Of a stretch of DNA of 64,000 nucleotides, positions 18,161-27,382 are shown piece by piece; the first letter of the stretch is position 1, and every line of letters begins with the position of its first letter. The stretch comes from Chloroflexota bacterium (lineage in GTDB: Bacteria; Chloroflexota; Dehalococcoidia; Lucifugimonadales; Lucifugimonadaceae): the NCBI GenBank assembly GCA_029262735.1, contig JAJCYY010000114.1:1-64000 (forward strand), read 5' to 3'. Made by a program: the position numbers and the translations under genes. Below the pieces are notes generated by a model. The model was given only the letters and a program-made list of their open reading frames with translations. It was not told where the DNA came from and made no database searches.

Positions 18161-19141
18161 ATGAGTGGCGCAGGGACGAACGAGACAGACGACACGAGCC
18201 TTTCGCTCAGAACAGTTGCACCTGCCGATTTTCACATAATCAGCGAGATGTTTGCCGAAACGAATCCAAACGACGATTTTGGCAGAATTCTATTTGGCAA
18301 AGGCAATAATCATTCTCGAATAGCTCGTTTTTATCGTCGAGCAATCAGGCACAAACAGAACAGCGGGATTATTGCGGAGGTGAATCGTGAAGTGGTAGGC
18401 GCTCTAGTCTACACGGACTTCCCTGCCTGTGAACCGACAAAGCCCTGTAATATTCCCATGTTTTTTGACCTTATCTTATTAATGAAGCATAGAATTATCT
18501 TTTTTCAAAGCCTGAGTAAGGAGGTACTTAAGGCGCATCCAAAATGGCCACACCGACACGTGGTAATGGCAGGGGTGCGGCATGAGATTAAAGATCGTGC
18601 TGCGACCGAGGCGCTATACAGGCAGTTCTGTGATTTAGCAGATGCGGCAAGTGTTGGCAGCTATATAGCGGTGGCTTCGGAGGCGAGTAAAGAACTATCA
18701 GAACAGTTCGGATTTCGGGAAACGAGCAGAATATCACGAGGTGGACTCACAGTTATCGGTATGTGGCGTCAACCTGCCAACTGCGAATTTGATCGCGTTC
18801 GACCGGAAGAAAGTATCGAGGCTATTGTTCAGGTCATCCGTGAATTTGTAAAAAATCAGGTTAATGCCGAAAAATTTGTAACTGAATTTATAGAACTACG
18901 GCGCAGTCTAATAGATTCATCACCGTCAAAAGAAATTACTCGAAATCACGTGCTACTCGAACAGATGTCTTCAGCAATCTCTGACTTTGAACCTAACTCT
19001 GAAATCTACGATCCTGATCAGAGCGACATAAATGAACATACTCTCAAGCGGGTAGCCACAGCAGTACTGGTACTACTAACTGGTGGTGGATATTCACCTA
19101 CTGCGCCAAATCCTAGAGTAGAGCCCTATGAAGACGCCTGA
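18161..19141 (+). CDS. diverged GNAT-like protein with C-terminal extension
   Basis: The 326-residue protein is paralogous over ~200 residues to the acetyltransferase right after it (shared: RLLxGxG, RRxxR, GxIAEVxxxxxGALV, WPHRHxxxxGV, FGFRExxRxxRxG...MWR). The acetyl-CoA motif is lost: where the neighbour has PEFQGTGVGSALL, this one has HEIKDRAATEALY. A ~120-residue helical extension (~210-326) is added. The base composition is clearly more AT-rich than the neighbours. I chose the ATG at 18161 (GAGGAG 10 nt upstream) over a TTG at 18143. It overlaps the next gene by 14 bases, implying translational coupling. Likely non-catalytic or a regulator of its partner. Confidence 0.65.
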   Translation: MSGAGTNETDDTSLSLRTVAPADFHIISEMFAETNPNDDFGRILFGKGNNHSRIARFYRRAIRHKQNSGIIAEVNREVVGALVYTDFPACEPTKPCNIPMFFDLILLMKHRIIFFQSLSKEVLKAHPKWPHRHVVMAGVRHEIKDRAATEALYRQFCDLADAASVGSYIAVASEASKELSEQFGFRETSRISRGGLTVIGMWRQPANCEFDRVRPEESIEAIVQVIREFVKNQVNAEKFVTEFIELRRSLIDSSPSKEITRNHVLLEQMSSAISDFEPNSEIYDPDQSDINEHTLKRVATAVLVLLTGGGYSPTAPNPRVEPYEDA

Positions 19142-19754
19142 AGCATTTTTGGAGCGGGCCGGCTCTGTTTCACTCCGCACCATGACCTCTGCCGACCATT
19201 CGCTCGTCGATGGTGTGCTTGCAGACGCCTTCGCGGCAAACGCCTTCTCGAGGCTCCTGTTAGGCGGAGGCGATATCCGCTCCCGACTCATCAGGCTCAA
19301 CCGCAGATCGGTGCGCCAGGCAGAGAATCGAGGCACGATCGCTGAAGTGGACGGAAGGCCCGCGGGCGCGCTGATCCAGGGCCAGTCACCGAAGTGCGAG
19401 CCGTCTGGCCTCGCCGGACTGGGATTCATGGTCGACGCTTTGCTTGCGATGAGGCACCGTTTCTTCGCCGCATTCGGACTGTTCCACGAGGTCTCGAAGA
19501 ATCATCCGGAATGGCCCCACAGGCACCTGACAATCCTGGGCGTGCTGCCGGAGTTCCAGGGAACGGGTGTCGGCTCAGCGCTGCTGGAACGTTTCTGCGC
19601 GGAAGCGGATGAGGCGAACATGAACAGCTACCTCGAGACCGACTCCGATGGCGGCAAGCGCCTGTACGAACGCTACGGCTTCCGCGAGGTCAACCGCACA
19701 ACCAGAAACGGAGTCGCCTTCATCTATATGTGGAGGATGGCGAAGCAGGATTGA
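19128..19754 (+). CDS. GNAT family N-acetyltransferase
   Basis: The 208-residue protein carries an intact GNAT core: LGVLPEFQGTGVGSALLERF (~136-155) is the acetyl-CoA-binding loop (Q/R-x-x-G-x-G/A), followed by LETDSDGGKRLYERYGFREV (~171-190). The N-terminal portion corresponds to its upstream paralogue. The substrate is not predictable. Its start codon lies inside the end of the preceding gene. Confidence 0.85.
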   Translation: MKTPEAFLERAGSVSLRTMTSADHSLVDGVLADAFAANAFSRLLLGGGDIRSRLIRLNRRSVRQAENRGTIAEVDGRPAGALIQGQSPKCEPSGLAGLGFMVDALLAMRHRFFAAFGLFHEVSKNHPEWPHRHLTILGVLPEFQGTGVGSALLERFCAEADEANMNSYLETDSDGGKRLYERYGFREVNRTTRNGVAFIYMWRMAKQD

Positions 19755-19812
19755 GAGGTTGACCGCGACTTCCACGCCAGAGGATTACAATCCACCGGTG
19801 AATATTCGGTAG

Positions 19813-20038
19813 GCGCCCGCCCGCTACACGGGCACCCGGCTGCGCCCGCAGTACGAAAGGGCTGATTGTTCCCTGAGCGAAGTCGAAGGGTCTCTGTGGG
19901 AGTCAGGTCGTCCTGTCACAGCGGTTCGCAATGGAGCCGAATCGTCTTGATGTAACCGGGACCGTGGGAGACCAGTGATCCTGACAATCGAACTGCCTGC
20001 GCAAGAGATCCTTCGACTACGTTTTACTCCGCTCAGGA
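19813..20038. repeat. intergenic repeat with inverted arms
   Basis: A GC hairpin module (GCGCCCGCCCGCTACACGGG then GCACCCGGCTGCGC, 19813-19845) is shared with 16102-16136. Beyond it, arms CCCTGAGCGAAGTCGAAGGG (19871-19890) and GAGATCCTTCGACTACGTTT...GCTCAGGA (about 20005-20038) are imperfect inverted copies that enclose ~115 bases. Similar 'TCAGGACAGG' ends occur in the module B copy at 1.8 kb. No gene is seen in 19755-20194. Confidence 0.6.
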
Positions 20039-20194
20039 AACACTCTCTCTCAATCCGGGGTGCTGCAGACGGCACTCCTACCAAACATCTGCAAGCCCGA
20101 AACCCCACGTTAGATAGCAATCACAACACATCCGCACTGACCAACTCTCACCCAACGCAGAACGGGCCTCTGGCCCCACCCGACGGAGTAAAAA

Positions 20195-21391
20195 TTGAAG
20201 ATCACTGACCTCAAGTGCGCAATCATCGGCAACCACCCCGTCGTCCGCATCGCCACCGACGAAGGCATCGACGGCATTGGCGCCGGTGAGTCATCCAAGC
20301 CATACATCAAGTGGCACGTCCTCTACTACAAGGACATGATCCTCGGCGAAGACCCGCGTGATGTCGAACGCGTCATGAAGCGCATCCGGCGCAGGGGCGC
20401 GTTCAAGCCGTGGGGCACCGCTGTCAGCGCCATCGAGGTCGCACTCTGGGACATCGCAGGCAAGGCCGCCGGCCAGCCGATCTACCGTTTGCTCGGTGGG
20501 AAGGTTCGCGACAAGGTCCGTGTGTACAACGGCAACATCCGGCAGAAGCTCAAGAGCTACTCGCCCGAAGACATGGCCGCCAACATGAAGTGGATGAAGG
20601 ACCTGCCGCACAACTTCTCCATCATCAAGCAGGGCATCGCGTTTCACGGCGATATGGCTACGGACACTCCCGACTTCTACTACGGCGAAAATGTCGAGTC
20701 GTACAACTACCCAAACCGCGGCCGCATGACCGAGCGCGGGCTGAAGCACACGATCGCCTGTGTCGAGGCGATGAAAGAGGTGCTTGGTGATGAGGTTGGC
20801 CTCGCACTGGACGTCGGGCCCGGTGTCATCCCGCAGGACGCCCTGAAGCTGGCGAAGGCGCTGGAGCATGTGAACCTGATGTGGATGGAGGACATGATCA
20901 CCGGCGACTACACACCGTATGTGCTGGCTGAACTGTACCGTGACGTTTCGATCAATACCACGACGCCAATCCACACCGGCGAGCAGATCTACCTGCGCCA
21001 GAACTTCATGGACCTGATCGAGAAGCGTGCCGTCGATGTGATCGGCCCGGACCCGCTGGATGTCGGCGGAATCGCAGAGTTGAAGTGGATAGCCGAGTAC
21101 GCAGACCTGTATGGCATCGGCATGGCGCCGCACGGCACCCTCGATGGCCTGATCGGCACGGCCGCGCTGGTGCAGGTTTCAGCCACTCTGCCGCAGAACT
21201 ACATCGCATTCGAACTTCCGAACGCCGAGTTCGAATGGTGGCACGACATCATCGAGGGCCTTCCGCCAAAAGACCAGATGGTCAAGGACAGCCACATAGA
21301 TGTCTGCGACACGCCGGGTCTGGGCATCAGCTTCAACGACGAAGCGAAAAAGTACCTGAAGGAAGAAGACGCAGACTTCTTTACGGACTAA
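20195..21391 (+). CDS. enolase-superfamily enzyme (mandelate racemase/muconate lactonizing type)
   Basis: A 398-residue enzyme with cap domain and barrel. Ligand positions are D in LALDVGPG (~204), E in MWMEDMI (~230) and E in IHTGEQIYLR (~262), with a His in GMAPHGTLDG (~312). The start is TTG with GGAG 5 nt upstream, in a CACCCGACGGAGTAAAA leader. The three acidic ligands and His indicate proton abstraction from a carboxylate substrate; a sugar-acid dehydratase or racemase is most likely. It is only distantly similar to the members at 6983 and 27383. Confidence 0.85.
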   Translation: MKITDLKCAIIGNHPVVRIATDEGIDGIGAGESSKPYIKWHVLYYKDMILGEDPRDVERVMKRIRRRGAFKPWGTAVSAIEVALWDIAGKAAGQPIYRLLGGKVRDKVRVYNGNIRQKLKSYSPEDMAANMKWMKDLPHNFSIIKQGIAFHGDMATDTPDFYYGENVESYNYPNRGRMTERGLKHTIACVEAMKEVLGDEVGLALDVGPGVIPQDALKLAKALEHVNLMWMEDMITGDYTPYVLAELYRDVSINTTTPIHTGEQIYLRQNFMDLIEKRAVDVIGPDPLDVGGIAELKWIAEYADLYGIGMAPHGTLDGLIGTAALVQVSATLPQNYIAFELPNAEFEWWHDIIEGLPPKDQMVKDSHIDVCDTPGLGISFNDEAKKYLKEEDADFFTD

Positions 21392-21403
21392 GGGAGGCGA
21401 TTG

Positions 21404-21592
21404 TCACTCTGAACTTGATTGGATTGGAATAAATCCTCCCTCCCTATCAGGGAGGGAGTTAGAGGGTGGGTTGTTCGTGCAGTAGCGTTTACTTTATCTC
21501 TCAAGCCGAACCGACCCTCACCCTGACCCTCTCCCGCAAGCGAGAGAGGGGATTGTCGATCATGTCAACAGAGCCGATCAAGTTCAGAATGA
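21404..21592. repeat. MITE-like element with ~35-base terminal inverted repeats
   Basis: The right arm GATCATGTCAACAGAGCC-GATCAAGTTCAGAATGA (21558-21592) is the reverse complement of the left arm seen intact at 32232-32266. The local left arm is shortened to TGTCACTCTGAACTTGATTG. Between the arms lie module A (CTCCCTCCCTATCAGGGAGG, GAGTTAGAGGGTGGGTTG, 21435-21475) and the inverse of the module GAGAGGGTCAGGGTGAGGGT (about 21506-21552). It abuts, and through a read-through frame artificially extends, the aldo/keto reductase gene. Confidence 0.7.
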
Positions 21593-21651
21593 TAAAACTG
21601 CCCAGCTCATCCTTCAGCAACAACGCAAACACATCAGAGGAGCCAGCCACC

Positions 21652-22578
21652 ATGCCAGAACTGACCAAAAACCTGCTCGGCGACACCGGACTGAACGTCA
21701 CGCGCCTCGGCTTCGGCGCCATGGAGATCCGCGGCGCGCCCCGCGGCCGCGAAGTCACGCCTGAGCAGGCCGACACCATCCTCAATGCAGTTCTCGACGC
21801 AGGCATCAACTACATCGACACATCCATCGACTACGGCATGAGTGAGGAGTACATCGGCCGCTTCATCGCAAACCGCCGTGACGAGTACTTCCTGGCATCG
21901 AAGTGCGGCTGCGCGGTCGGAGCGCCGGTAGCGCCGGCCGGCCAGCCTTCACAACACGTCTTCACCCGCGAGAACGTCGTCGCAGGCGTAGAACAGAGCC
22001 TGTCCCGCATGAAGACCGACTACATGGACGTTGTACAGTTCCACTCTAGCCCCACGATGGAAACCCTCGAAGCAGAGGGCGCACTGGACGCGCTGCGAGA
22101 GCTGAAGGAGCAGGGCAAGGTGCGGCACATCGGCATGTCCGGCACGCTCCCAAACCTGGCCGGTCACGTGAATGGCGGAGCATTCGCCGTGCTGCAGATC
22201 CCCTATTCGGCGCTGGAGCGAACACACGAAGACTGGATCGGCGCAGCCGCTTCGAAGGGCATCGGCAATGTCATCCGGGGCGGCGTGGCGAAGGGCGAGC
22301 CGGGAGAGTCCGGCGTGACCGGTCGCGTCTCGTGGGACACATTTGAGAGCGCGAAACTTGGAGAACTGCTGGACGATGGAGAGACCCGCACATCATTCAT
22401 GTTGCGATACACCGTCTCGCACCCCGGAATGCACACCACAATCGTCGGCACGCTCAATCCCGACCACCTCACCCAGAACATCGCGGCAGTAGAACGCGGC
22501 CCGCTCCCAGAAAACGTCTACGAAGAGGCAAAGAAGAGGCTGGCCGCAGTGGGCCAGGTGCCAGAGTCAGCGTCGTAG
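21652..22578 (+). CDS. aldo/keto reductase
   Basis: A 308-residue NADPH-dependent carbonyl reductase. RLGFGAMEIRG (~18-28), NYIDTSIDYGMSEEYIG with catalytic D and Y (~55-71), FLASKCGC with the catalytic K (~82), and VVQFHSSPT with H (~125) complete the tetrad; GMSGTLPNL (~155) and the C-terminal TTIVGTLNPDHL (~264) contact the cofactor. No extra Fe-S cysteines. The open frame continues back to 21466 but that portion lies in the repeat; the ATG at 21652 has AGGAG 9 nt upstream and begins the family domain. Confidence 0.9.
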   Translation: MPELTKNLLGDTGLNVTRLGFGAMEIRGAPRGREVTPEQADTILNAVLDAGINYIDTSIDYGMSEEYIGRFIANRRDEYFLASKCGCAVGAPVAPAGQPSQHVFTRENVVAGVEQSLSRMKTDYMDVVQFHSSPTMETLEAEGALDALRELKEQGKVRHIGMSGTLPNLAGHVNGGAFAVLQIPYSALERTHEDWIGAAASKGIGNVIRGGVAKGEPGESGVTGRVSWDTFESAKLGELLDDGETRTSFMLRYTVSHPGMHTTIVGTLNPDHLTQNIAAVERGPLPENVYEEAKKRLAAVGQVPESAS

Positions 22579-22709
22579 TACAAGTGCGTAATAGAGTCCG
22601 CACCGGCACCTGCTACTCTTGACATAGTTGCCGTAATAATTAGCGGTGCAGATCTTGAAACGCGGATTCCACGCCGATGTGAACGTGGCGTTAATTCTTT
22701 CGCAGGCCC

Positions 22710-24038
22710 ATGTTAGTAAATGACTGGCAAATTACAAAGATAGTTGCCTTCTTCTCGCTGTCTCTCACCGTGATCTTGCTTGCGTGTAGTTCAGAAGCGG
22801 ATCAACCGGTCACCGAGCCAACGTCTACAGCCGCGCCAGTAGCTTCAGAAACGGCGGTGCCTGAGGGAACGCTGATCGTCGGTGCGCTCGACATCGAGCC
22901 ATCACCAGAAGTATCGGTATTCGAAAATCTGCTGTCTCGCATCCCTGACAATGAATCGACCAGGAGTCAAGTAACACTCGTTGATGTCGACTCGATTATG
23001 CAGATAGTTGGGTTTGAGCATCCCGCACCAGGTGCCAACGCACAGGAAAGGTTTGAAGCCCTGTACAGCCAGATCTTTTTTCCGCCTGGAGACTTGCGGA
23101 TACCCAGACCGGCCTGGCCGCAAGTATTGTCGGACTACCAGGGCGAAGTCGGCAGGGAGCTCTTCAGGACACTGGGCTTCGACTTCCTTAGCGTGGAACA
23201 GTTCATTTTCGCCGGCCAACATCCGAAAATATACGACGTGGCGTTCGGGCAGTTCTCCTCAACTGCAACTAAGACGGCGCTTGCCTCATGCCAGTGCGAA
23301 CAGACTTCAATACTGCAACATGCCGGGGTTAAATATTATTCATGGGGTGAAGAGTCCGTTACAACTGGTCGGTACTTGGATATACCGTTTTACGACGATA
23401 TAGGGCATGGCGTACGACTTCTGGTGCTGGACGGTGAAGCACATTATTCGCTCAAGGATATTGCGATACCAGAACTGATCGATGTGATACAAGGAAATGC
23501 GAATTCCTTGGCTGATAACGACGACTATTTAAATGCCGTGCGTTGGATTTCGGCGCTCGGCACCTTCGGCAAAATGGTGCTGTTCCGGGATGGATTCTCC
23601 ATGGACGAAGTCGTTCGGTCTGGATCCAGTTTCAACAGCGTGCGGACTGGTCCCACTGGTCCGGCGGTGATCACTGAAAGCACAGGGGAATCGGCTCGCA
23701 GGGCAATTGAGAAAGCTCCACTGATGGAGCCTTTCTCGTTCGTGCTTTCTGGTGGCGGATTCGATGGAGAAAAGCCGTTCACCGGCCTCGTGGTGGCCCA
23801 CGAAGACGAAGCCTCTGCGCTGGCCAACCGACTTCGACTGATCGACCGCATCACGACAGGCGCAACAGCCGGTCGCATTGTCAACGGCGAGTACCAGGAC
23901 ACATCATGGTCCGACTTGATCACCCTAGTTGAAGTGACCGTTGAAGGCCGACTTCTGATAGCGCGGCTCTACTCAAAGGAACCGGGCAGGACCTACCTGC
24001 AGGCCCCCAGCAACACGATCCTGACCGTACACGAGTAG
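22710..24038 (+). CDS. lipoprotein of unknown function
   Basis: The 442-residue protein begins with a signal peptide ending VILLAC (Cys 26) and a Thr/Pro/Ala-rich linker to ~residue 50. The remaining ~390 residues have no family I recognise; it has FEHPAPGANAQERFEAL, DFLSVEQFIFAG, and a beta-rich C-terminal half with PFSFVLSGGGFDGEKPFTGL. Isolated cysteines at ~190 form CQC. Lipid anchoring to the outside of the membrane is the only firm inference. It is flanked by unrelated metabolic genes. Confidence 0.6.
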   Translation: MLVNDWQITKIVAFFSLSLTVILLACSSEADQPVTEPTSTAAPVASETAVPEGTLIVGALDIEPSPEVSVFENLLSRIPDNESTRSQVTLVDVDSIMQIVGFEHPAPGANAQERFEALYSQIFFPPGDLRIPRPAWPQVLSDYQGEVGRELFRTLGFDFLSVEQFIFAGQHPKIYDVAFGQFSSTATKTALASCQCEQTSILQHAGVKYYSWGEESVTTGRYLDIPFYDDIGHGVRLLVLDGEAHYSLKDIAIPELIDVIQGNANSLADNDDYLNAVRWISALGTFGKMVLFRDGFSMDEVVRSGSSFNSVRTGPTGPAVITESTGESARRAIEKAPLMEPFSFVLSGGGFDGEKPFTGLVVAHEDEASALANRLRLIDRITTGATAGRIVNGEYQDTSWSDLITLVEVTVEGRLLIARLYSKEPGRTYLQAPSNTILTVHE

Positions 24039-24127
24039 TCGAAAATCGCTATCCTGAGCCCATCGTGTGGCGGTAATAGCGAACGACTGCACATGTGAGG
24101 GTTCGGTTCTCACCCAACGGAGAAAAC

Positions 24128-25120
24128 ATGCCAGACACAGTCAGATACGGCCTCATCAGCACCGCCCGCATCGGTTTCACGGCCCACGTGCCCGGTGCGA
24201 AAACCTCGGCCAACTCAGAGATCGTCGCCGTCAGCAGCCGCAACCTCGCAACGGCCGAAGCCGCTGCGAAAGAGCACGGCATCCCGCTAGCATTCGGCAG
24301 CTACCAGGAGATGATCGACAGCGACGAGATCGACGCCGTCATCAACACGCTGCCCAACTCGATGCACCACGAGTGGACCATCAAGGCGGCCGAGGCAGAG
24401 AAGCACATCCTGTGCGAAAAGCCTCTCTCCGCAACGATGGCCGAAGCCCGCGAAATGAAAGCCGCGGCCGAAGCAAACAATGTCGTGCTTGTCGAAGCAT
24501 TCACCCCGCGCTGGAACAAGCAGATGCGCACCGTCCGCAAGCTAATCGCAGATGGCGAGATCGGCGACATCATCCGGCTCGAAGCCGGGCTTTCCTTTTT
24601 CATCGACGACCCGGCGAACATCCGCCTGAGCAAGGAGCTCGCAGGCGGCAGCCTCATGGACGCCGGGTGCTACGCCGTCTACGCGGTGCGCTACGCCATG
24701 AGCGCCGAGCCGGTGAGCGCGATGGCGATCGACCGCAAGAGCAACGGCATCCCGGTCGACACCACGATGAGCGGCTTCCTGCAGTTCCCGAACGGCGGCG
24801 TTGCGTACGTCTGGAGCAGCACGGAAGGCCCACGTCAGCGAGTGTTCCAGGCGATCGGCGCCAAAGGCATGATCTCGCTTGGAGACGGCTTCGACGAAAA
24901 GACGCCCGTGACCGTGACCCGCGACGACGGTGACCCCGAAGTGATGGAGATGACCAGCACGAACCGCTTCCAGGTGCAGTTCGACGAGTTCTCAGAGTGC
25001 GTGCTCACAGGCAAGAAGCCGGAGTTCCCGCCGGACGACGCCCTCCGCAACATGGCCTCGGTCCTGGCGCTATACGAGGCGGCAGAAAAGGGCAGTGCAG
25101 TGGCGGTTGAGCAGATTTAG
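24128..25120 (+). CDS. Gfo/Idh/MocA family NAD(P)-dependent oxidoreductase
   Basis: The 330-residue product has the N-terminal Rossmann domain (YGLISTARIGFTAHVPG) and the conserved EKPLSATMAEA (~99-109; Lys in EKP is catalytic), then a C-terminal alpha/beta domain with GGSLMDAGCYAVYAVRYAM (~175-193), where the D and Y fit the usual D-x-G-x-H position with Tyr in place of His. Such enzymes oxidise or reduce sugars and inositols. I chose the ATG at 24128 because GGAG precedes it by 5 nt in the leader CACCCAACGGAGAAAAC. Confidence 0.85.
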   Translation: MPDTVRYGLISTARIGFTAHVPGAKTSANSEIVAVSSRNLATAEAAAKEHGIPLAFGSYQEMIDSDEIDAVINTLPNSMHHEWTIKAAEAEKHILCEKPLSATMAEAREMKAAAEANNVVLVEAFTPRWNKQMRTVRKLIADGEIGDIIRLEAGLSFFIDDPANIRLSKELAGGSLMDAGCYAVYAVRYAMSAEPVSAMAIDRKSNGIPVDTTMSGFLQFPNGGVAYVWSSTEGPRQRVFQAIGAKGMISLGDGFDEKTPVTVTRDDGDPEVMEMTSTNRFQVQFDEFSECVLTGKKPEFPPDDALRNMASVLALYEAAEKGSAVAVEQI

Positions 25121-25148
25121 GGGGAGGCAACGGCTATCCGGGATGGAA

Positions 25149-25266
25149 TCCCCTCTCCCAGATTGGGAGAGGGTCAGGGTGAGGGTCGTTTCGTCTCGAA
25201 CGATCAACTTGACTCGCTTGCAAGAACAACCCACCCTCTAACTCCCTCCCAATCTGGGAGGGAGGA
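25149..25266. repeat. intergenic repeat, two facing module A copies
   Basis: One copy (CCCTCTCCCAGATTGGGAGA then GGGTCAGGGTGAGGGTCGTT, 25149-25190) faces an inverted second one (ACAACCCACCCTCTAACTCC then CTCCCAATCTGGGAGGGAGG, 25226-25266). The same paired arrangement with the spacer CGTTTCGTCT-n-CGATCAACT-n-GACTC is present at 32300-32395. Each half can form a strong hairpin; transcribed, it could end or protect mRNAs of the flanking genes. Confidence 0.7.
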
Positions 25267-25278
25267 TTGGGGAATCCA

Positions 25279-26097
25279 ATGACATCCATCTGGCCTGACA
25301 ACACCCAATGCGTCGTTACGCTCACCTTCGACATTGACGGGCCGTCCGCCACGCTGCGGCGCAACCCTGAGCTGGCCGATCACCCCAGCGTCATCTCGAT
25401 GGGAGAGTTCGGCCCGAAGGTCGGCACACCGCGCATCCTCGAACTGCTCGCACGGCACGACATCCCCGCAACCTTCTTCATCCCCGGCTGGGTCGCCGAA
25501 CGCAACGAAGACCTCGTCCGAAAGGTCGCCGCCGCGGGCCACGAGATCGCACACCACGGCTATCTTCACGAGCCGCCGTCGTCGCTCGGGCCGGACGAAG
25601 ACGAGGCTGCCATACTCGACCGCGGCTCAGAAATTCTTGAGCGAATCACCGGCGAGCGGCCACGCGGCTACAGGTCGCCTTCATGGGAGTTGTCAGCCGA
25701 TTCGCTCAACCTGATGCACCAGCGCGGCTTCGTCTACGACTCCAGCCTGATGGGCGACGACATCCCGTACATCGTCGGCGAGCCCGGCAAGGAGATGGTC
25801 GAGCTGCCGGTCCACTGGTCGCTCGACGATGCGCCGTACTACACCTACACGCCGGTCGCCGGACGCACCGCCCCGATGGCCACGCCGAACGACGTTCTCA
25901 CGGCGTGGCAGTGGGAGTTCGACGGCGCGCACAAAGCCGGCCGGATGTTCATGCTGACCATGCACCCGCACACCATCGGCCGTTTCGCCCGCCTCGAATC
26001 GCTCGACCGGCTAATCCAACACATCAAGGAAAAGCCCAACGTCCGCTTCATGCGCTGCATAGAAGTCGCCGAGGAGTGGCGGTCTAGAAAGAGCTGA
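25279..26097 (+). CDS. polysaccharide deacetylase (NodB/PuuE-like) family protein
   Basis: The 272-residue protein shows the NodB homology motifs: VTLTFDIDGPS (~13-23; catalytic Asp pair), IAHHGYLHEPP (~90-100; metal-binding His), GYRSPSWELS (~133-142; Arg/Pro/Trp) and LTMHPHTIGR (~222-231). It lacks a signal peptide, so a cytoplasmic substrate (allantoinase-like or N-acyl/amide compound) is likelier than cell-wall glycan. I chose the ATG at 25279; a TTG at 25267 is in the repeat. Confidence 0.8.
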   Translation: MTSIWPDNTQCVVTLTFDIDGPSATLRRNPELADHPSVISMGEFGPKVGTPRILELLARHDIPATFFIPGWVAERNEDLVRKVAAAGHEIAHHGYLHEPPSSLGPDEDEAAILDRGSEILERITGERPRGYRSPSWELSADSLNLMHQRGFVYDSSLMGDDIPYIVGEPGKEMVELPVHWSLDDAPYYTYTPVAGRTAPMATPNDVLTAWQWEFDGAHKAGRMFMLTMHPHTIGRFARLESLDRLIQHIKEKPNVRFMRCIEVAEEWRSRKS

Positions 26098-26193
26098 TTG
26101 CTTCTCGGCGTGCATGAACATATTCCTTGCTCCCTCGCAGTATTCCTGCAATAGTCGGCTCACCCGCGAGTATCTGCAATCAAGAAGCAAGAC

Positions 26194-27282
26194 TTGAAAA
26201 CGCCTGAGACGGCAAGCGAAATCACGACCGAATGGCTCGAAGAGACCATCGAACATTCGGCAGGCTCGTGCGCAGTGAGCACCTTCGAGGTAGACGAAGA
26301 CTTCGGAGCAAAAAGCACGATTGCGGATGTCGTTCGAGTCAAGCTGACTCACGAATCCGTAAACTGCGGTCCGAACTCCGTGATCATAAAATTTCCGCCT
26401 TCATCGGGCATGTATGCACCTACTCTGGGGCGAGTCAGCGCGTTCGCAAAAGAAGCTCGTGTCTATGACAGGTTGAAAGAGCATCCGCAGCTTGCGGTGC
26501 CTCGGATGCTGGCGTCCCGCGAAGGCAACATTCCCGAGCAAGTGGTTGTGGTGCTGGAGGACATGTCACCAGCGACTGCGGGCTCTCAGGTCGAAGGTTG
26601 CAGCGTCGAAACTGCGCGTACTGTCCTGCTCCAGATGGCCGAGATTCATGGGCTCTTCTGGGAAGACGAAGATCTCCCCGAGAATCCATCCTCGGCGATG
26701 TTTGCGCAGATGTGGAATCGTATTGGTGCGAGCAAATGGCCACCGTTTGTCGAGAGGTACGCCGATCAACTCGAGCCGACGATGGATACCTGGACGTGGA
26801 TGCATGACAACCCCGAGCCGATCGCACAACATCGAAGAGGCAGACCGTCGACGCTGATTCACGGGGATCTCCACATAGAGAACATACTCTTCACCGCGGA
26901 TCCTGAACGGCCAACGGTCATCATCGACTGGCAGCTTTCAGGACGAGGAAAATGTGCGCACGATGTGAGTTACTTCCTTGTCGGGAACCTGTCGGTTGAT
27001 GACAGGCGAAGTAGTGAGGTCCAGTTGCTGGCCGACTACTTCAGCGCCCTGGACGCCCACAAATTGGTTGAGTATTCGTTCGATGAGTTCTACCTCGACT
27101 ACCGGGCTGCTCTGACCCGTTCAATGATCAGACCGGTTTTCGCACTGGGACGTGCAAGCGAGCAGCCCGGTGAGACGGAAATCACACAATTTGCTGACGC
27201 AATGTTCGTGCGCCTCAACGCAGCCATACTCGATCTTGATCCTCTGGAAGCGATGAGAGAACTGGGACTCGGCGAGGTCTGA
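26194..27282 (+). CDS. aminoglycoside-phosphotransferase-like kinase
   Basis: The 362-residue protein has the APH/choline-kinase fold: VIIKFPP (~65-71; ATP-binding Lys), VVVLEDMSPATAG (~113-125; hinge), LIHGDLHIENILF (~224-236; catalytic Asp, Brenner motif) and VIIDWQLSGRG (~243-253; Mg-binding Asp). Such proteins phosphorylate hydroxylated small molecules or drugs, or act on acyl-CoA-linked substrates; the residues do not show which. The start is TTG at 26194; the ribosome-binding site is weak. It stands alone between metabolic genes. Confidence 0.8.
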   Translation: MKTPETASEITTEWLEETIEHSAGSCAVSTFEVDEDFGAKSTIADVVRVKLTHESVNCGPNSVIIKFPPSSGMYAPTLGRVSAFAKEARVYDRLKEHPQLAVPRMLASREGNIPEQVVVVLEDMSPATAGSQVEGCSVETARTVLLQMAEIHGLFWEDEDLPENPSSAMFAQMWNRIGASKWPPFVERYADQLEPTMDTWTWMHDNPEPIAQHRRGRPSTLIHGDLHIENILFTADPERPTVIIDWQLSGRGKCAHDVSYFLVGNLSVDDRRSSEVQLLADYFSALDAHKLVEYSFDEFYLDYRAALTRSMIRPVFALGRASEQPGETEITQFADAMFVRLNAAILDLDPLEAMRELGLGEV

Positions 27283-27382
27283 GAACGCGGGGCCTCCGTT
27301 TCAGTGGACTGAGGTAGCATCTGCGGGCTATCCGCCATTTTCGACTCCACCACCCACTCTCCAACGCTTCGCAGAAAAAAGA

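Noticed and set aside
21466-21651. N-terminal extension of the aldo/keto reductase
   Set aside because: This stretch is the repeat element translated by chance (LTLTLSRKRERG-like sequence from the CCTCACCCTGACCCTCTC repeat). The family domain starts at the ATG at 21652 with a proper ribosome-binding site.
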